Source of the DNA: Actinomycetes bacterium
GTDB taxonomy: Bacteria; Actinomycetota; Actinomycetes; Mycobacteriales; Mycobacteriaceae
Reading direction: 5' to 3'
DNA length: 64,000 nt
Assembly (NCBI GenBank): GCA_023461275.1
Contig: JAEYMI010000019.1
Location: 62,001-126,000, forward strand
Every line of letters begins with the position of its first letter. The stretch's first letter is position 1. The notes beneath the pieces were generated by a model. It was not told the origin of the DNA and ran no database searches. It saw only the letters and a program-made list of their open reading frames with translations. Position numbers and translations under genes: made by a program. Below, in pieces: positions 25,076-33,777 of the stretch.

Positions 25076-25952
25076 CTGCGAACCTCGTGTCGAGTAGGTC
25101 GGCTGTGATCTTCGTCGCCAAGTAGACGGGACTCCCCCGACGGTTGTCAAGGGTGAACCAGAAATTGACTGATACCTGCTGATCTATCTAATCCAGCATT
25201 AAGGCAAGGCATTACCGGACATTGTTCGCCGGCGTGGTGGCTACCGGGTTCAACGTGTAGTCGAACGTTGCGATCAAACGAGTTGTGTTGCTAACTAATT
25301 GATGTGGTGAGGCGTGGGAGGTGGCCGGCAATCGGCACGAAATCCCATCGCGACCACTGTGACCTGCATGTAGGCCCGCAAAGTGGGACGGATTTCCCTG
25401 GCATTAGCGCAACGTTTTGATCTACTTATACATTAGCTCGAGATTGCTATTCAGCTGGATTTTCGCTGTCATCTCACCCAAACATGTTGAACGCCAACAT
25501 ATCCTGTGCCACACGCGGGTCACCCCTGCCGGTTTCTGGGACTAAGGCGTTCCAGAACTGCCAGGGTCCGATCCCACCTGGGCCTCGACTTCGATGGGTT
25601 GGTGTGATAATTATCGTTGCGCTGCAGTAGCTTTCGAGCCACATGGCATCGGAGATCACTGGCTGCATATAGCAAGTCGCCATCAGTAGGACCGAAACGC
25701 CCGCACGGGACATAGTGGACGTGCTACAAATCTGGTCACCTCGGGGGTGCGCCGAAGCGTGCCGTGATCGCACGTCCATCGGGCACCGGATCGCATCGAC
25801 GGCGGAGTCGACGGTCCGACTACTGACGTTCCATCGGCTGAAGTTCCATTGACCGATGTTGCTTTGACTGATGTTGCTTTGACCGATGTTGCTTTGACTG
25901 ACGTTCCACTGGCCCAGTTCCACTGACTGATTTCAACGACTTGGAGTGTTCA
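25076..25952. other. AT-richer 0.9-kb intergenic region between divergent cluster halves
   Basis: No convincing gene. The sequence is visibly less GC-rich than the surrounding genome, especially 25150-25660, with stretches such as ctaactaattgatgtgg. It separates the leftward synthase operon from the rightward kinase/methyltransferase pair, so it should contain both promoters. Its right end is a 15-bp tandem array. Confidence 0.6.
25815..25932. repeat. 15-bp tandem repeat, unit gttgctttgactgat
   Basis: Six to eight degenerate units alternate between gttgctttgactgat and gttccattgaccgat, ending about 10 bp before the ribosome site of the ABC1 kinase gene. The reverse frame would give a repetitive peptide (QSNIGQSNIS), which I regard as a by-product. 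Confidence 0.7.
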
Positions 25953-27401
25953 ATGACAGATCAGGACAAACCCGTCGCTCAAGGTCGCCTCCGACGGACA
26001 CTTCCGTTGGCAGGCCTGACGGCGCGCACGCTCGGGGAACGATTTCTCGCCGAAGTACGCGAACGGACCGGCGAGACCGGAGCGATGGATCGATTTCACG
26101 AGCGTACGGCGGCTCGCTACACCGATTTCCTGGGAGATTCCAAAGGCGCCATGATGAAAATCGGGCAGCTCATGTCCATGATCGACCTCCAGGGTGACGA
26201 TGCTGCGGGACGATCTCCGTACCAGGAAGCCCTGACGAAGCTGCAATCCGACGCACCGCCGATGGCACCCGAGGTACTGCACGCGGTGCTGGTCAAGGAA
26301 CTCGGCGCGGCCGTCGATCTGTTCGCCGAGTTCGATGACAAACCGCTCGCGGCGGCGTCGATCGGGCAGGTCCACCGGGCCGTGATGCGCGATGGCCGAG
26401 ATGTCGCGGTGAAGATTCAATACCCGGGTGTGGCCCAGGCGATCCAAGAAGATCTGGCAAACACCGAGCTCATGGCCACTCTGGTGCGGTTCGCTACATC
26501 CGCCTCGTCGGGGGGAACCACGGTGTTCGACCACCGCAGCCTGGTGCACGAGATGGCCGAGAAGATCGGCGAAGAAGTCGACTACCGGCGTGAAGCGGAG
26601 ACGATCACCCAGTTCGCCGATCTCTACCGCGGACATCCATTCATCCATGTCCCCGAGGTCGTGCCCGAGGCCTCGACCGATCGGGTGCTGACGATGACCT
26701 ATCTCGACGGGATGGACTGGGCGGCAGCGCAACAGGCCGACCAGGACCTGAAGGACACCTGGGCTGAAGTGGTCATTCGCTTCAGCGACGGCAACTTCCG
26801 CCACTCCAACCTGCTGTACGCCGACCCGCACCCCGGCAACTACCGGTTCCGTCCGGACGGTTCGGTCGGATTCGTCGACTTCGGCTGCGTCAAGGTGCTT
26901 TCCGAGGAGAAGCGCGCGCTGTGGGTCTCCATCATGCGCAACGTGATCGACGGGGACATCGACGCTCTGCGCCGAGATCTGGTGGTCGCCGGCTTCATCC
27001 ACGAGGATTCGACGCTCACCGCGCAGGATATCTACGGATGGTATTCGCAGGTTCTTTACGAAGTGGTGTTGGCGCCGCAGCCCGCCATCTACAGCCCGCA
27101 GAGCGGTGCCCGTACCGCGCGCTGGCTGTTCAATCTCGATGCCGAGAATCCGCTTTCGCGGATGGTTGTCCCGGAGGACTACGTTTTTGCACCCCGTATC
27201 TACCAGGCGATTTCCACCATCTGCGGCGCGCTGGAAGCAACGGTGCCCGCCCGCGCCATCGCCGACGACATGGACGGAATCGCCGAGCCCGTCACCCGAC
27301 TGGGACGGCTGCATCACGACTGGCTTCGTGAACGCGGCCTGCCGCCGACCGGCGGACAACCGCGCAGCACCGACCTGAGCGAGGTGCAGCCCCATGGCTG
27401 A
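25953..27401 (+). CDS. ABC1/UbiB-like atypical kinase
   Basis: A 482-aa protein of the ABC1 (AarF/UbiB/COQ8) atypical kinase family. It has the N-terminal KxGQ motif (MKIGQLMSMID), the Ala-rich loop and following motif AAASIGQVHRA, the VAVKIQYPGV lysine, EEVDYRREAE, DPHPGNYR and the metal-binding DFGCVKV. No transmembrane helix is evident. The ATG at 25953 has TTGGAG 6 nt upstream. Its stop overlaps the methyltransferase start by 8 nt, so the pair is one operon. Family members support synthesis of isoprenoid quinones or act in lipid metabolism. Placement beside a polyketide cluster is unusual, and its target here is unknown. Confidence 0.88.
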   Translation: MTDQDKPVAQGRLRRTLPLAGLTARTLGERFLAEVRERTGETGAMDRFHERTAARYTDFLGDSKGAMMKIGQLMSMIDLQGDDAAGRSPYQEALTKLQSDAPPMAPEVLHAVLVKELGAAVDLFAEFDDKPLAAASIGQVHRAVMRDGRDVAVKIQYPGVAQAIQEDLANTELMATLVRFATSASSGGTTVFDHRSLVHEMAEKIGEEVDYRREAETITQFADLYRGHPFIHVPEVVPEASTDRVLTMTYLDGMDWAAAQQADQDLKDTWAEVVIRFSDGNFRHSNLLYADPHPGNYRFRPDGSVGFVDFGCVKVLSEEKRALWVSIMRNVIDGDIDALRRDLVVAGFIHEDSTLTAQDIYGWYSQVLYEVVLAPQPAIYSPQSGARTARWLFNLDAENPLSRMVVPEDYVFAPRIYQAISTICGALEATVPARAIADDMDGIAEPVTRLGRLHHDWLRERGLPPTGGQPRSTDLSEVQPHG

Positions 27402-28233
27402 ACACGAGAACACCTCGTTGACCGCCATCTCCCGAACCGCGTTCTTCTGCTGCGGGATCCGAGCGCAGGACGCCGAGTCCGCGAATCCCATCTGTGGTGA
27501 CACGTACGCCGATGACTTCATGACAGACGAAGGCCGATCAATTCTGGCTCGATTCGCCACAACCGGACAACGTCGCAATGTGAGCAATGTGGTGCGCGCG
27601 CGGATGATTCAGGACGACATCGGCACCAGGTTGCGACGCAACCCCGAGCTCCAAGTTGTCAACATCGGGGCCGGCTTCGACAGCCGCGCCTACCGGCTCA
27701 CCGGCGGAAACTGGCTCGAGTTCGATGAACCCGCGATCATCGAGCACAAGGAGAGTTGCGTGCCGAGCAGCACGTGCCCAAACCCGCTGCGACGCATCGC
27801 CGTCGACTTCTCCGCCGGTGAACTCAGCGATGCACTGAGTCGTCATTGCGATCCGACCGCCGAGACCCTCGTCGTCATCGAAGGCGTCTTCATGTACCTC
27901 GAAAGATCCGAGGTCATCGACCTTCTCGAGGCCGTTGCCGAGACCCTTCCCCGTCACGCGTTGATCTGCGACCTCATGGACAAGACCTTTTTCGACAAGC
28001 ACGTCGGCGAACTGCACGACCAGATCGTTGCTCTCGGAAGCGAGTTCAAGTTCCTCGAGGACCGGCCCGAAAAGGTGTTCCTCGACAACGGCTATCTGCA
28101 GCAGCGCAAGCCCGTGTCGATCGTCGGTCGGGCCAACGAGCTCGGCGCGGTCTTCGCGCCCGCGATCCTGCTGGGCACCGTGATGAAGAGTCTGCGCGAC
28201 GGCTACCGGATTCATACTTTCTCCCGATCCTGA
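27394..28233 (+). CDS. Class I SAM-dependent methyltransferase (leucine carboxyl methyltransferase-like)
   Basis: A 279-aa methyltransferase of the PPM1/LCM group, which includes polyketide O-methyltransferases such as TcmP. Recognisable features are the SAM-binding VVNIGAGFDSRAYRL, the acidic FDEPAIIEHKE after strand 2, and LVVIEGVFMYLERSEVIDLLEAV. It starts inside the end of the ABC1 kinase gene (8-nt overlap). Its own end overlaps the convergent MmpL gene by 22 nt. It could methylate a carboxyl or hydroxyl group of the cluster product; mycolate actinobacteria also carry many unassigned members. Confidence 0.87.
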   Translation: MAEHENTSLTAISRTAFFCCGIRAQDAESANPICGDTYADDFMTDEGRSILARFATTGQRRNVSNVVRARMIQDDIGTRLRRNPELQVVNIGAGFDSRAYRLTGGNWLEFDEPAIIEHKESCVPSSTCPNPLRRIAVDFSAGELSDALSRHCDPTAETLVVIEGVFMYLERSEVIDLLEAVAETLPRHALICDLMDKTFFDKHVGELHDQIVALGSEFKFLEDRPEKVFLDNGYLQQRKPVSIVGRANELGAVFAPAILLGTVMKSLRDGYRIHTFSRS

Positions 28234-31200
28234 GATTGGTCCGGCAGGCTTGCATCGCGCTGTCCGACGTAGTCGTCAACCGACTCGGCTTGCCAACCCG
28301 CGCTGTTGTTTCCGGTCACATCGCTCGGGTCACGACCGGGCCACCAGTTCCAACGTCCGAGGAGAGTCGCGACGGCCGGAATGGTCAGCGTCCGCACGAT
28401 CATCGCGTCCAGCAACAGTCCGACGCCGATGGTGAAACCGACTTGTCCGAGGTTGTGCACCGATCCGCTCAGCAAGGCGAACATGGTGATCGCGAAGATC
28501 ACCGCGGCGACCGTGATGACCCCACCGGTGCCGGACACGGCACGGACGATGGCAGCCCGCGTGCCCGACTGCGGATCATCGCGTGCTTCTTCACGAATTC
28601 GGGTCATCAGCAACAAGTTGTAATCGGCACCCACGGCCGCGAGTGCGATGAACGACATCGACGGCACCGACCAATGCAGCGGAATGTTCAGAAGATGTTG
28701 CCAGACAAGAGTACTCAGTCCCAGCGCGGCGAGGTAGGAGATAATGACCGACACCAGGATGTACGCGGGCGCCACCAGACTTCGCAACATCAATGCCAGG
28801 ATCCCGAAGATCAGCAGGCTGGCCACGATGACGATCGCGGTCAGGTCACGGTTGACCAGATTCCCGAGATCGAAGTAGACGATCGTCGAGCCGGTGAGGC
28901 CCACCGTCGAATCCTGCAGTTCGCCACCAGATAGCGCACGTCGTGCGGCGTCCGCGATCTGCTCGCTCTGTACTTTGGCCGCCGGGCTAAAGGCATCACC
29001 CCTCGTCACCACCATGACTCGGGTGGTCTTTCCATCCGGGGAGAAGAAGAGCTTGTTGGCCTGGGCCAACCGCGGATCGCTCATGGCCGAGGCCGGAAGG
29101 TAGAAGCCGCCATTGCGTGTTGTCCCGGCGTGCGCTTTGAGCTCCCCCAGATAGTCGGCAGCCTGGCGAAGGCCCTTCTGCAGGTCCATCATTCCTGATT
29201 TCGCGGTCTGCACGCCGTCGGTCAGTGGCGCCGACCCGGCAACGAGCTGTCGGGTACCGGTCACGGTCGCTTGCGCACCGCTGTCGAGAGCGACAAGGCC
29301 GGTGTTGAGGTTGCGTTGCCCATCTCGAAGCTGCGTCGCCCCACCCGATGCCTCGGTCAATCCGCTTGTCAGCGCGGCCATCCCGGTCGATAGCTGTTGG
29401 GTTCCGGTGGCCAATTGATTGACGCCCGTGCGTAATTGGTCCACCTGGCCCAGCGGCGAGGCATCGAACGCGGCCAACACCGACCGAGCCGCTGAACACA
29501 GCGGATCGAGCGCACAGTTGGGATTGGCGTCGACCAATCGGCGCAGCGTTTGCGCACCGTCGAGAGCCGGGGCCGTCGGCGCCAGCGCGGTGTCGATGCG
29601 GTCACGCAGCAGTCGTGCCCCCTCGGCGGCACTCTGAGATCCGGTCTGGAGTTCTTGCGCTCCGCTCGCAAGCCGACCGAGGCCTGCGGTCAGATCATCG
29701 GCGCCGGTGACCAACCGACCGGATCCGTCGACCGCCGCGGTTGTGCCCGCGGCGAGCTGTGTCGCCCCGTCATTCAGCTTCCGGATTCCGTCGGTGAGAC
29801 GCTGGGTACCCGAATCCAGTTGTTCCATTTGGGGATTCGTGTTGGCCAGGGACACGACGGCAGCGTCAAGGCGATCACCCACCACGCCCGCCTGGTATCC
29901 CACTGCGGCCTGCTCGAGCGGTTTCCCGAGCGGGCGGCTGATCCCGCGTACCGACTCCACGCCGCCCACGCCGGCTATCGCATCGGAGACCCGCTCGATG
30001 ACGGCATAACCGTCCGAGGTGCGTAAATCGTTGGAGGACTTGATCTCCAGAGTTATTGGCAGGAGCTCGTTCGCCGGAAAGTGCTCGGCGACAACCCGAT
30101 AGCCACGGGAGGAATCCAGATCGCCACGAAGCGTATCGCGATCGTCGTAGGACAGCGCCATCGTCGGCACGATCGCCACCAACGCCAACAGCACCGCCAA
30201 CGACCCGGCCAGGGTTCGGCCCGGATGGCGCACCGCGGCCCGGGCGACACGTTGCCAGAAGCGGTCGACCGGAAGTTGTTTGGGCTCAGCCCAACCGCGC
30301 TCGGCGACGATGGCGAGCAGCGCCGGTGTCAGGGTGACCGCGGCGAGCGCGACGGTCAGGATGCCCGCCGCCGACGGCAGACCGATCGACCGGAACATAC
30401 CGATGTGAGCCACACCCATCGACGCCGACGTCAACGCCACCACCATCGCCGACGCGAGGATCACGACCGAGATGCGGCTGTAGGCAACGAGAAACGCAGT
30501 CTGCCAGTCCGCCCCGGCACGTCGTTGTTCGTGGAATCTGCTGATCAGAAAGATCGCGTAATCCGTACCGGCGCCCAGGACCAGTGCCGACAGCAATGCG
30601 ATGGAGAAGATCGAGAGCGGAACACCGTGCAAACCCATCAACGCCACGACCGGACGAGACACCCCCAGTCCGAGCCCGATCGTCATCAGCGGAACTGCCG
30701 ACATGAGGAACGATCGGTAGGCGCCGATCAACAGCAGCGCGATGAGCACGATCGTGATCAGGGTGATGATCTCGAGCGAGGTGTGTACCCCACTCAGCTC
30801 GTCGGCGACCGTGGGTCCAATGCCGGTGACGTGCACCGACAATCCGGCCGGGGCACCTGCCTTGTCGACGTCGGCGCGCAGCCGGGTGATCGCCTCGGCT
30901 GCCTGCGGTGTGCCGGTATCGGCGGTGAGCCGAATCATCGTGTACGCGGCCTGGCCGTCGACACTCAGTGCGCCGGCGGCCGTTTCCGGCGTCGACCACA
31001 GGTTCTGGACCTGCGCCACGCCCGCGCGGTCGGCGGCCGCGCGATCGAGGACCGCGTCGTGGAATCGTCGGTCGGCCGCGGTGAGGCCACTACGTCGCTC
31101 GACGACGAGGTACCCCAATCCGTTCGCGGTGTTCTCGCCGAATTGCCGGCTCATGTCGGTGAGCACCTGCGCCGCTGGGGCATTCGCCGGGATCATCGAC

Positions 31201-31325
31201 GTCGACTTGCTTTGCGCTACTGAATCTATTTGCGGGACAAAGATGGTGAGGGCGCCCGCGGTGACGAGCCAGGCCGCCACGATGACAAATCGCCACCGCA
31301 GAATGACCTTTCCGATCCTGTACAT
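28212..31325 (-). CDS. MmpL-family RND transporter
   Basis: A 1037-aa membrane exporter with two RND halves. The first begins with a helix (WRFVIVAAWLVTAGALTIFV), a periplasmic loop and helices containing LGAGTDYAIFLISRFHEQRR. The second contains AVGADYNLLLMTRIREEAR. Both carry the Asp-Tyr pair linked to proton transfer. The large second loop (about residues 480-730) has Gly/Leu repeats (LDSGTQRLTDGIRKLNDGATQL, and others) as in YhgE/Pip-like coiled regions. AAGGGA precedes the ATG at 31325. The gene is divergent from a two-component system and convergent with the methyltransferase. Export of the cluster product or a lipid is inferred. Confidence 0.9.
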   Translation of the reverse strand: MYRIGKVILRWRFVIVAAWLVTAGALTIFVPQIDSVAQSKSTSMIPANAPAAQVLTDMSRQFGENTANGLGYLVVERRSGLTAADRRFHDAVLDRAAADRAGVAQVQNLWSTPETAAGALSVDGQAAYTMIRLTADTGTPQAAEAITRLRADVDKAGAPAGLSVHVTGIGPTVADELSGVHTSLEIITLITIVLIALLLIGAYRSFLMSAVPLMTIGLGLGVSRPVVALMGLHGVPLSIFSIALLSALVLGAGTDYAIFLISRFHEQRRAGADWQTAFLVAYSRISVVILASAMVVALTSASMGVAHIGMFRSIGLPSAAGILTVALAAVTLTPALLAIVAERGWAEPKQLPVDRFWQRVARAAVRHPGRTLAGSLAVLLALVAIVPTMALSYDDRDTLRGDLDSSRGYRVVAEHFPANELLPITLEIKSSNDLRTSDGYAVIERVSDAIAGVGGVESVRGISRPLGKPLEQAAVGYQAGVVGDRLDAAVVSLANTNPQMEQLDSGTQRLTDGIRKLNDGATQLAAGTTAAVDGSGRLVTGADDLTAGLGRLASGAQELQTGSQSAAEGARLLRDRIDTALAPTAPALDGAQTLRRLVDANPNCALDPLCSAARSVLAAFDASPLGQVDQLRTGVNQLATGTQQLSTGMAALTSGLTEASGGATQLRDGQRNLNTGLVALDSGAQATVTGTRQLVAGSAPLTDGVQTAKSGMMDLQKGLRQAADYLGELKAHAGTTRNGGFYLPASAMSDPRLAQANKLFFSPDGKTTRVMVVTRGDAFSPAAKVQSEQIADAARRALSGGELQDSTVGLTGSTIVYFDLGNLVNRDLTAIVIVASLLIFGILALMLRSLVAPAYILVSVIISYLAALGLSTLVWQHLLNIPLHWSVPSMSFIALAAVGADYNLLLMTRIREEARDDPQSGTRAAIVRAVSGTGGVITVAAVIFAITMFALLSGSVHNLGQVGFTIGVGLLLDAMIVRTLTIPAVATLLGRWNWWPGRDPSDVTGNNSAGWQAESVDDYVGQRDASLPDQSQDREKV

Positions 31326-31516
31326 GACATCCCTTCACCGTGTGTCACGCTGTCGACCTTCACCGCTGTCACGCCGTAGATGCACCGAACGTAGAGCGGG
31401 GGCCCGCAGAGGACAACATCCTGCAAGATGGTGCTGATCTCCGCCCTGGGGAGGAGTTTGATCGTCATTCTCGCCAGACGATGCCCGGCGGAACTTTCGG
31501 ACAATACACTGACCGC

Positions 31517-32749
31517 GTGCGCACAGTCATGGGCTTCTTTGGTCGCCGGGTCGCGGCGACCGGCTACGACTATCCACCGCTCTATCTCGTGGTCTGCTGG
31601 GCTGCGTTGTTCGCGACCTCGGTGGCCGCCTTCGTTCAGCGGATCGGAGTGGGCCTGACCTGGCAGGTGTGGATGGGTCTGGCGTTCGCGATGTCGCCGA
31701 TGGTCGCAAACATCGCATTCGGCACGATCACCCGACTCGGTCTCGCCGCGAGCAGCCTTGTGGGGACGGCACTTCTGCTGACGGTTCCGGTCTCCACCGA
31801 TCTGGCTCCCGGAATCCTGATCGTCACGATATCGATGGTCTCCTCGACATCACCGCTCGCGACGAGTCTGCCCATCGGCGCCGCCGACATCGTCATGATC
31901 ATGGTGGCTTCGTCGGTAGGTCATCTCGCCGCGCCGGCTGTGTACATCGTCGGTATCGGATTCGGCTGGATGATCGGCTACATGTTCCTCATCCAGATCC
32001 GTTTACTGCGCCGGGAACGGGAGGCGACGGCAAGCCGGACCGTGCAGGCCACCATTGATGAGCGACAACGGATCGCGCGCGAGGTACATGACGTGATCGC
32101 CCATTCGCTGAGCATCACCCTGCTCCACCTGACCGCGGCGCGGCGCGCCCTGCAGCAGGACCGCGACATCGACGACGCCGTCGAATCACTCTCCGACGCG
32201 GAACGTATTGGGCGGCAGGCGATGGCAGACATTCGCAACACCGTGAACGTGCTGAACACCGGCGTCGACAACACCGGTGCGACTCCTACACAGCCGCAGC
32301 CGGGCATCGACGACATCCCCGCACTTGTGCACGACTTCCGGCGCGCCGATGTCGAGGTCGACCTTCAGATCACCGGTGATACCCGCGCGGTATCGGGCGC
32401 GACAGCCCTTGCGCTCTACCGGATCACCCAGGAATCGCTGGCCAATGTGGTCAAACATGCACCCGACTCGGACACCTCGGTCAGCATCGACGTCGACCGG
32501 ACAGTCGAGATCTCCATCCGCAACGACATCAGTGCCCAGCATTGCAAAACCCGCACCGGCACAATCGATCTGGCCACACGAGTACATGACGGGACTACAC
32601 GCGACGAGCCCGACCACAACGGATCAGGGCTGCGCGGCATGAACCGTCGAGCTCAGCTCCTGGGCGGCGAGGTGGTTGCCGGCCGCATCGGAGACACCTG
32701 GGTGGTGTCCGGCTCGTTCCCCGCCGCCGACGACGGCGCCAGACCGTGA
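31517..32749 (+). CDS. Two-component sensor histidine kinase (HisKA_3 type)
   Basis: A kinase of about 410 aa. Five or six hydrophobic helices come first (YPPLYLVVCWAALFATSVAAF, LVGTALLLTVPVS, IVMIMVASSVGHL and others), followed by the HisKA_3 phosphoacceptor helix ERQRIAREVHDVIAHSLSI (His191). The ATPase domain has a clear N box (ESLANVVKHA) and a G2 box (GSGLRGM), but the G1 Asp-x-Gly motif looks degenerate. The start is uncertain: GTG 31517 is chosen because upstream in-frame sequence is non-coding in style; ATG 31529 is the alternative. The stop overlaps the response regulator by 4 nt. It probably controls the divergent MmpL gene and perhaps the cluster. Confidence 0.85.
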   Translation: MRTVMGFFGRRVAATGYDYPPLYLVVCWAALFATSVAAFVQRIGVGLTWQVWMGLAFAMSPMVANIAFGTITRLGLAASSLVGTALLLTVPVSTDLAPGILIVTISMVSSTSPLATSLPIGAADIVMIMVASSVGHLAAPAVYIVGIGFGWMIGYMFLIQIRLLRREREATASRTVQATIDERQRIAREVHDVIAHSLSITLLHLTAARRALQQDRDIDDAVESLSDAERIGRQAMADIRNTVNVLNTGVDNTGATPTQPQPGIDDIPALVHDFRRADVEVDLQITGDTRAVSGATALALYRITQESLANVVKHAPDSDTSVSIDVDRTVEISIRNDISAQHCKTRTGTIDLATRVHDGTTRDEPDHNGSGLRGMNRRAQLLGGEVVAGRIGDTWVVSGSFPAADDGARP

Positions 32750-33417
32750 TCAGGGTGCTGCTCGTCGACGACCAGGAACTGGTGCGGTCCGGCCTGCGAA
32801 AGATACTGCGCCACACGGACGGATTCGACGTCGTCGGTGAATGTGGCGACGGCGGTGAGGTTCTCGCCGCCGTCATCAATCACCTGCCCGACGTGGTCGT
32901 GATGGACCTTCGGATGAAATTCGTCAACGGTATCGACGCGACCCGAATGCTTCAGACCCTCGACGACGCGCCGAAAGTCCTCGCGTTGACGACCTTCAAC
33001 GACGACGCGCTGCTCTCCGGCGCCCTCCGTGCCGGGGCATCGGGATTCATCCTGAAGGACTCGTCGGCCGAAGAACTGGTGCGGGCGGTGCAGTCGGTTG
33101 CCGTGGACGGCGCTTGCCTCGACCCGGCCGTCACCGGGCGCGTGCTTCATGAGTATCGGAACTCGGTGCCCCGCGGCGGCCCCGATCCGCAGACCGTCGC
33201 CATGTTGACCGCCCGTGAGCTCGATGTCCTGACGCTGATCGGGCGCGGTCGGACCAACACCGAAATCGCCGGCGCACTGGCCATCTCCGAGGTCACCGTG
33301 AAGAGCCATATCCGGCACATCTTCGACAAACTCGGCGTACGCGATCGCGCGGCCGCCATCGTGTTCGCCTTCGACCACGGGATCGTCGCGCCCGAGCCCC
33401 GACCACCGCTGGGCTGA
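32746..33417 (+). CDS. NarL/LuxR-family response regulator
   Basis: A 223-aa regulator. The receiver domain has Asp8/Asp9, the phosphoacceptor Asp54 (VVVMDLRM), a Thr in ALTTFN and the Lys of ILKDS. The C-terminal LuxR helix-turn-helix is MLTARELDVLTLIGRGRTN then TEIAGALAISEVTVKSHI. The GTG start overlaps the kinase stop (GTGA). It is the cognate partner of the upstream sensor kinase, and the pair is divergent from the MmpL exporter, the usual arrangement when a system senses envelope stress or the exported compound. Confidence 0.92.
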   Translation: MIRVLLVDDQELVRSGLRKILRHTDGFDVVGECGDGGEVLAAVINHLPDVVVMDLRMKFVNGIDATRMLQTLDDAPKVLALTTFNDDALLSGALRAGASGFILKDSSAEELVRAVQSVAVDGACLDPAVTGRVLHEYRNSVPRGGPDPQTVAMLTARELDVLTLIGRGRTNTEIAGALAISEVTVKSHIRHIFDKLGVRDRAAAIVFAFDHGIVAPEPRPPLG

Positions 33418-33418
33418 G

Positions 33419-33470
33419 CGCGCCCGCTCCCGCCGACAGCGCCCCAGCTCCCGTCGACAGCGCCTTCCTC
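33419..33470. repeat. 21-bp tandem repeat, unit gtcgacagcgcc, second locus
   Basis: Two to three copies of gccgacagcgcc or gtcgacagcgcc directly follow the response regulator stop and precede the second copy of the interspersed palindrome, the same order as at 11433-11646. Confidence 0.6.
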
Positions 33471-33474
33471 CTGC

Positions 33475-33592
33475 CGATCGATTAGCCCCGCACGAGCGAA
33501 GCGAGCACGGCGCGTATCGAGATCCACCGCAACAGCATCGGTCCCAGGCCTCGATACGCCGCCTCGCTCCGCTCGGAGACTATTCGACCAGC
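33475..33592. repeat. Interspersed palindromic repeat, copy 2
   Basis: It begins gatcgattagc, contains gcgtatcgagatc and cctcgatacgcc arms, and ends attcgaccagc, matching the element at 11517-11646. The left flank holds gtcgacagcgcc repeats and the right flank their inverse, gggcgccgtcgac, so the whole element is symmetrical. Confidence 0.6.
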
Positions 33593-33595
33593 ACC

Positions 33596-33767
33596 TTGGG
33601 CGCCGTCGACTCGATCGAGGGCGCCACCAACGTGAGGGTGGGCGCCGTCAACGTGAGGGTGGGCGCCGTCAACGTGAGCGTGGGCGCCGTCAACGTGAGC
33701 GTGGGCGCCGTCGCCGCGATCGAGGGCGCCATCGACGCAGGCTTGGGCGCCGTCGACGAGGGGGTTA
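33596..33767. repeat. 21-bp tandem array, unit gggcgccgtcaacgtgagggt
   Basis: Eight near-consecutive 21-bp units with the core gggcgccgtcaacgtgag, in the order two imperfect, four nearly identical, two imperfect. The array ends about 10 bp before the MarR start codon and may affect its expression. Open frames in it encode repetitive peptides (VGAVNVS) that I do not regard as proteins. Confidence 0.8.
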
Positions 33768-33777
33768 GCCTGATCAG

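Noticed and set aside
25474..25923. A 149-codon minus-strand frame starting with a QSNIGQSNIS repeat that looks like a pentapeptide-repeat protein
   Set aside because: The repeat comes from a 15-bp tandem array, the rest has no coding character, and no ribosome site precedes it.
33596..33767. Possible CRISPR array (regular 21-bp units)
   Set aside because: There are no unique spacers; the units are directly adjacent degenerate copies and no cas genes are present.
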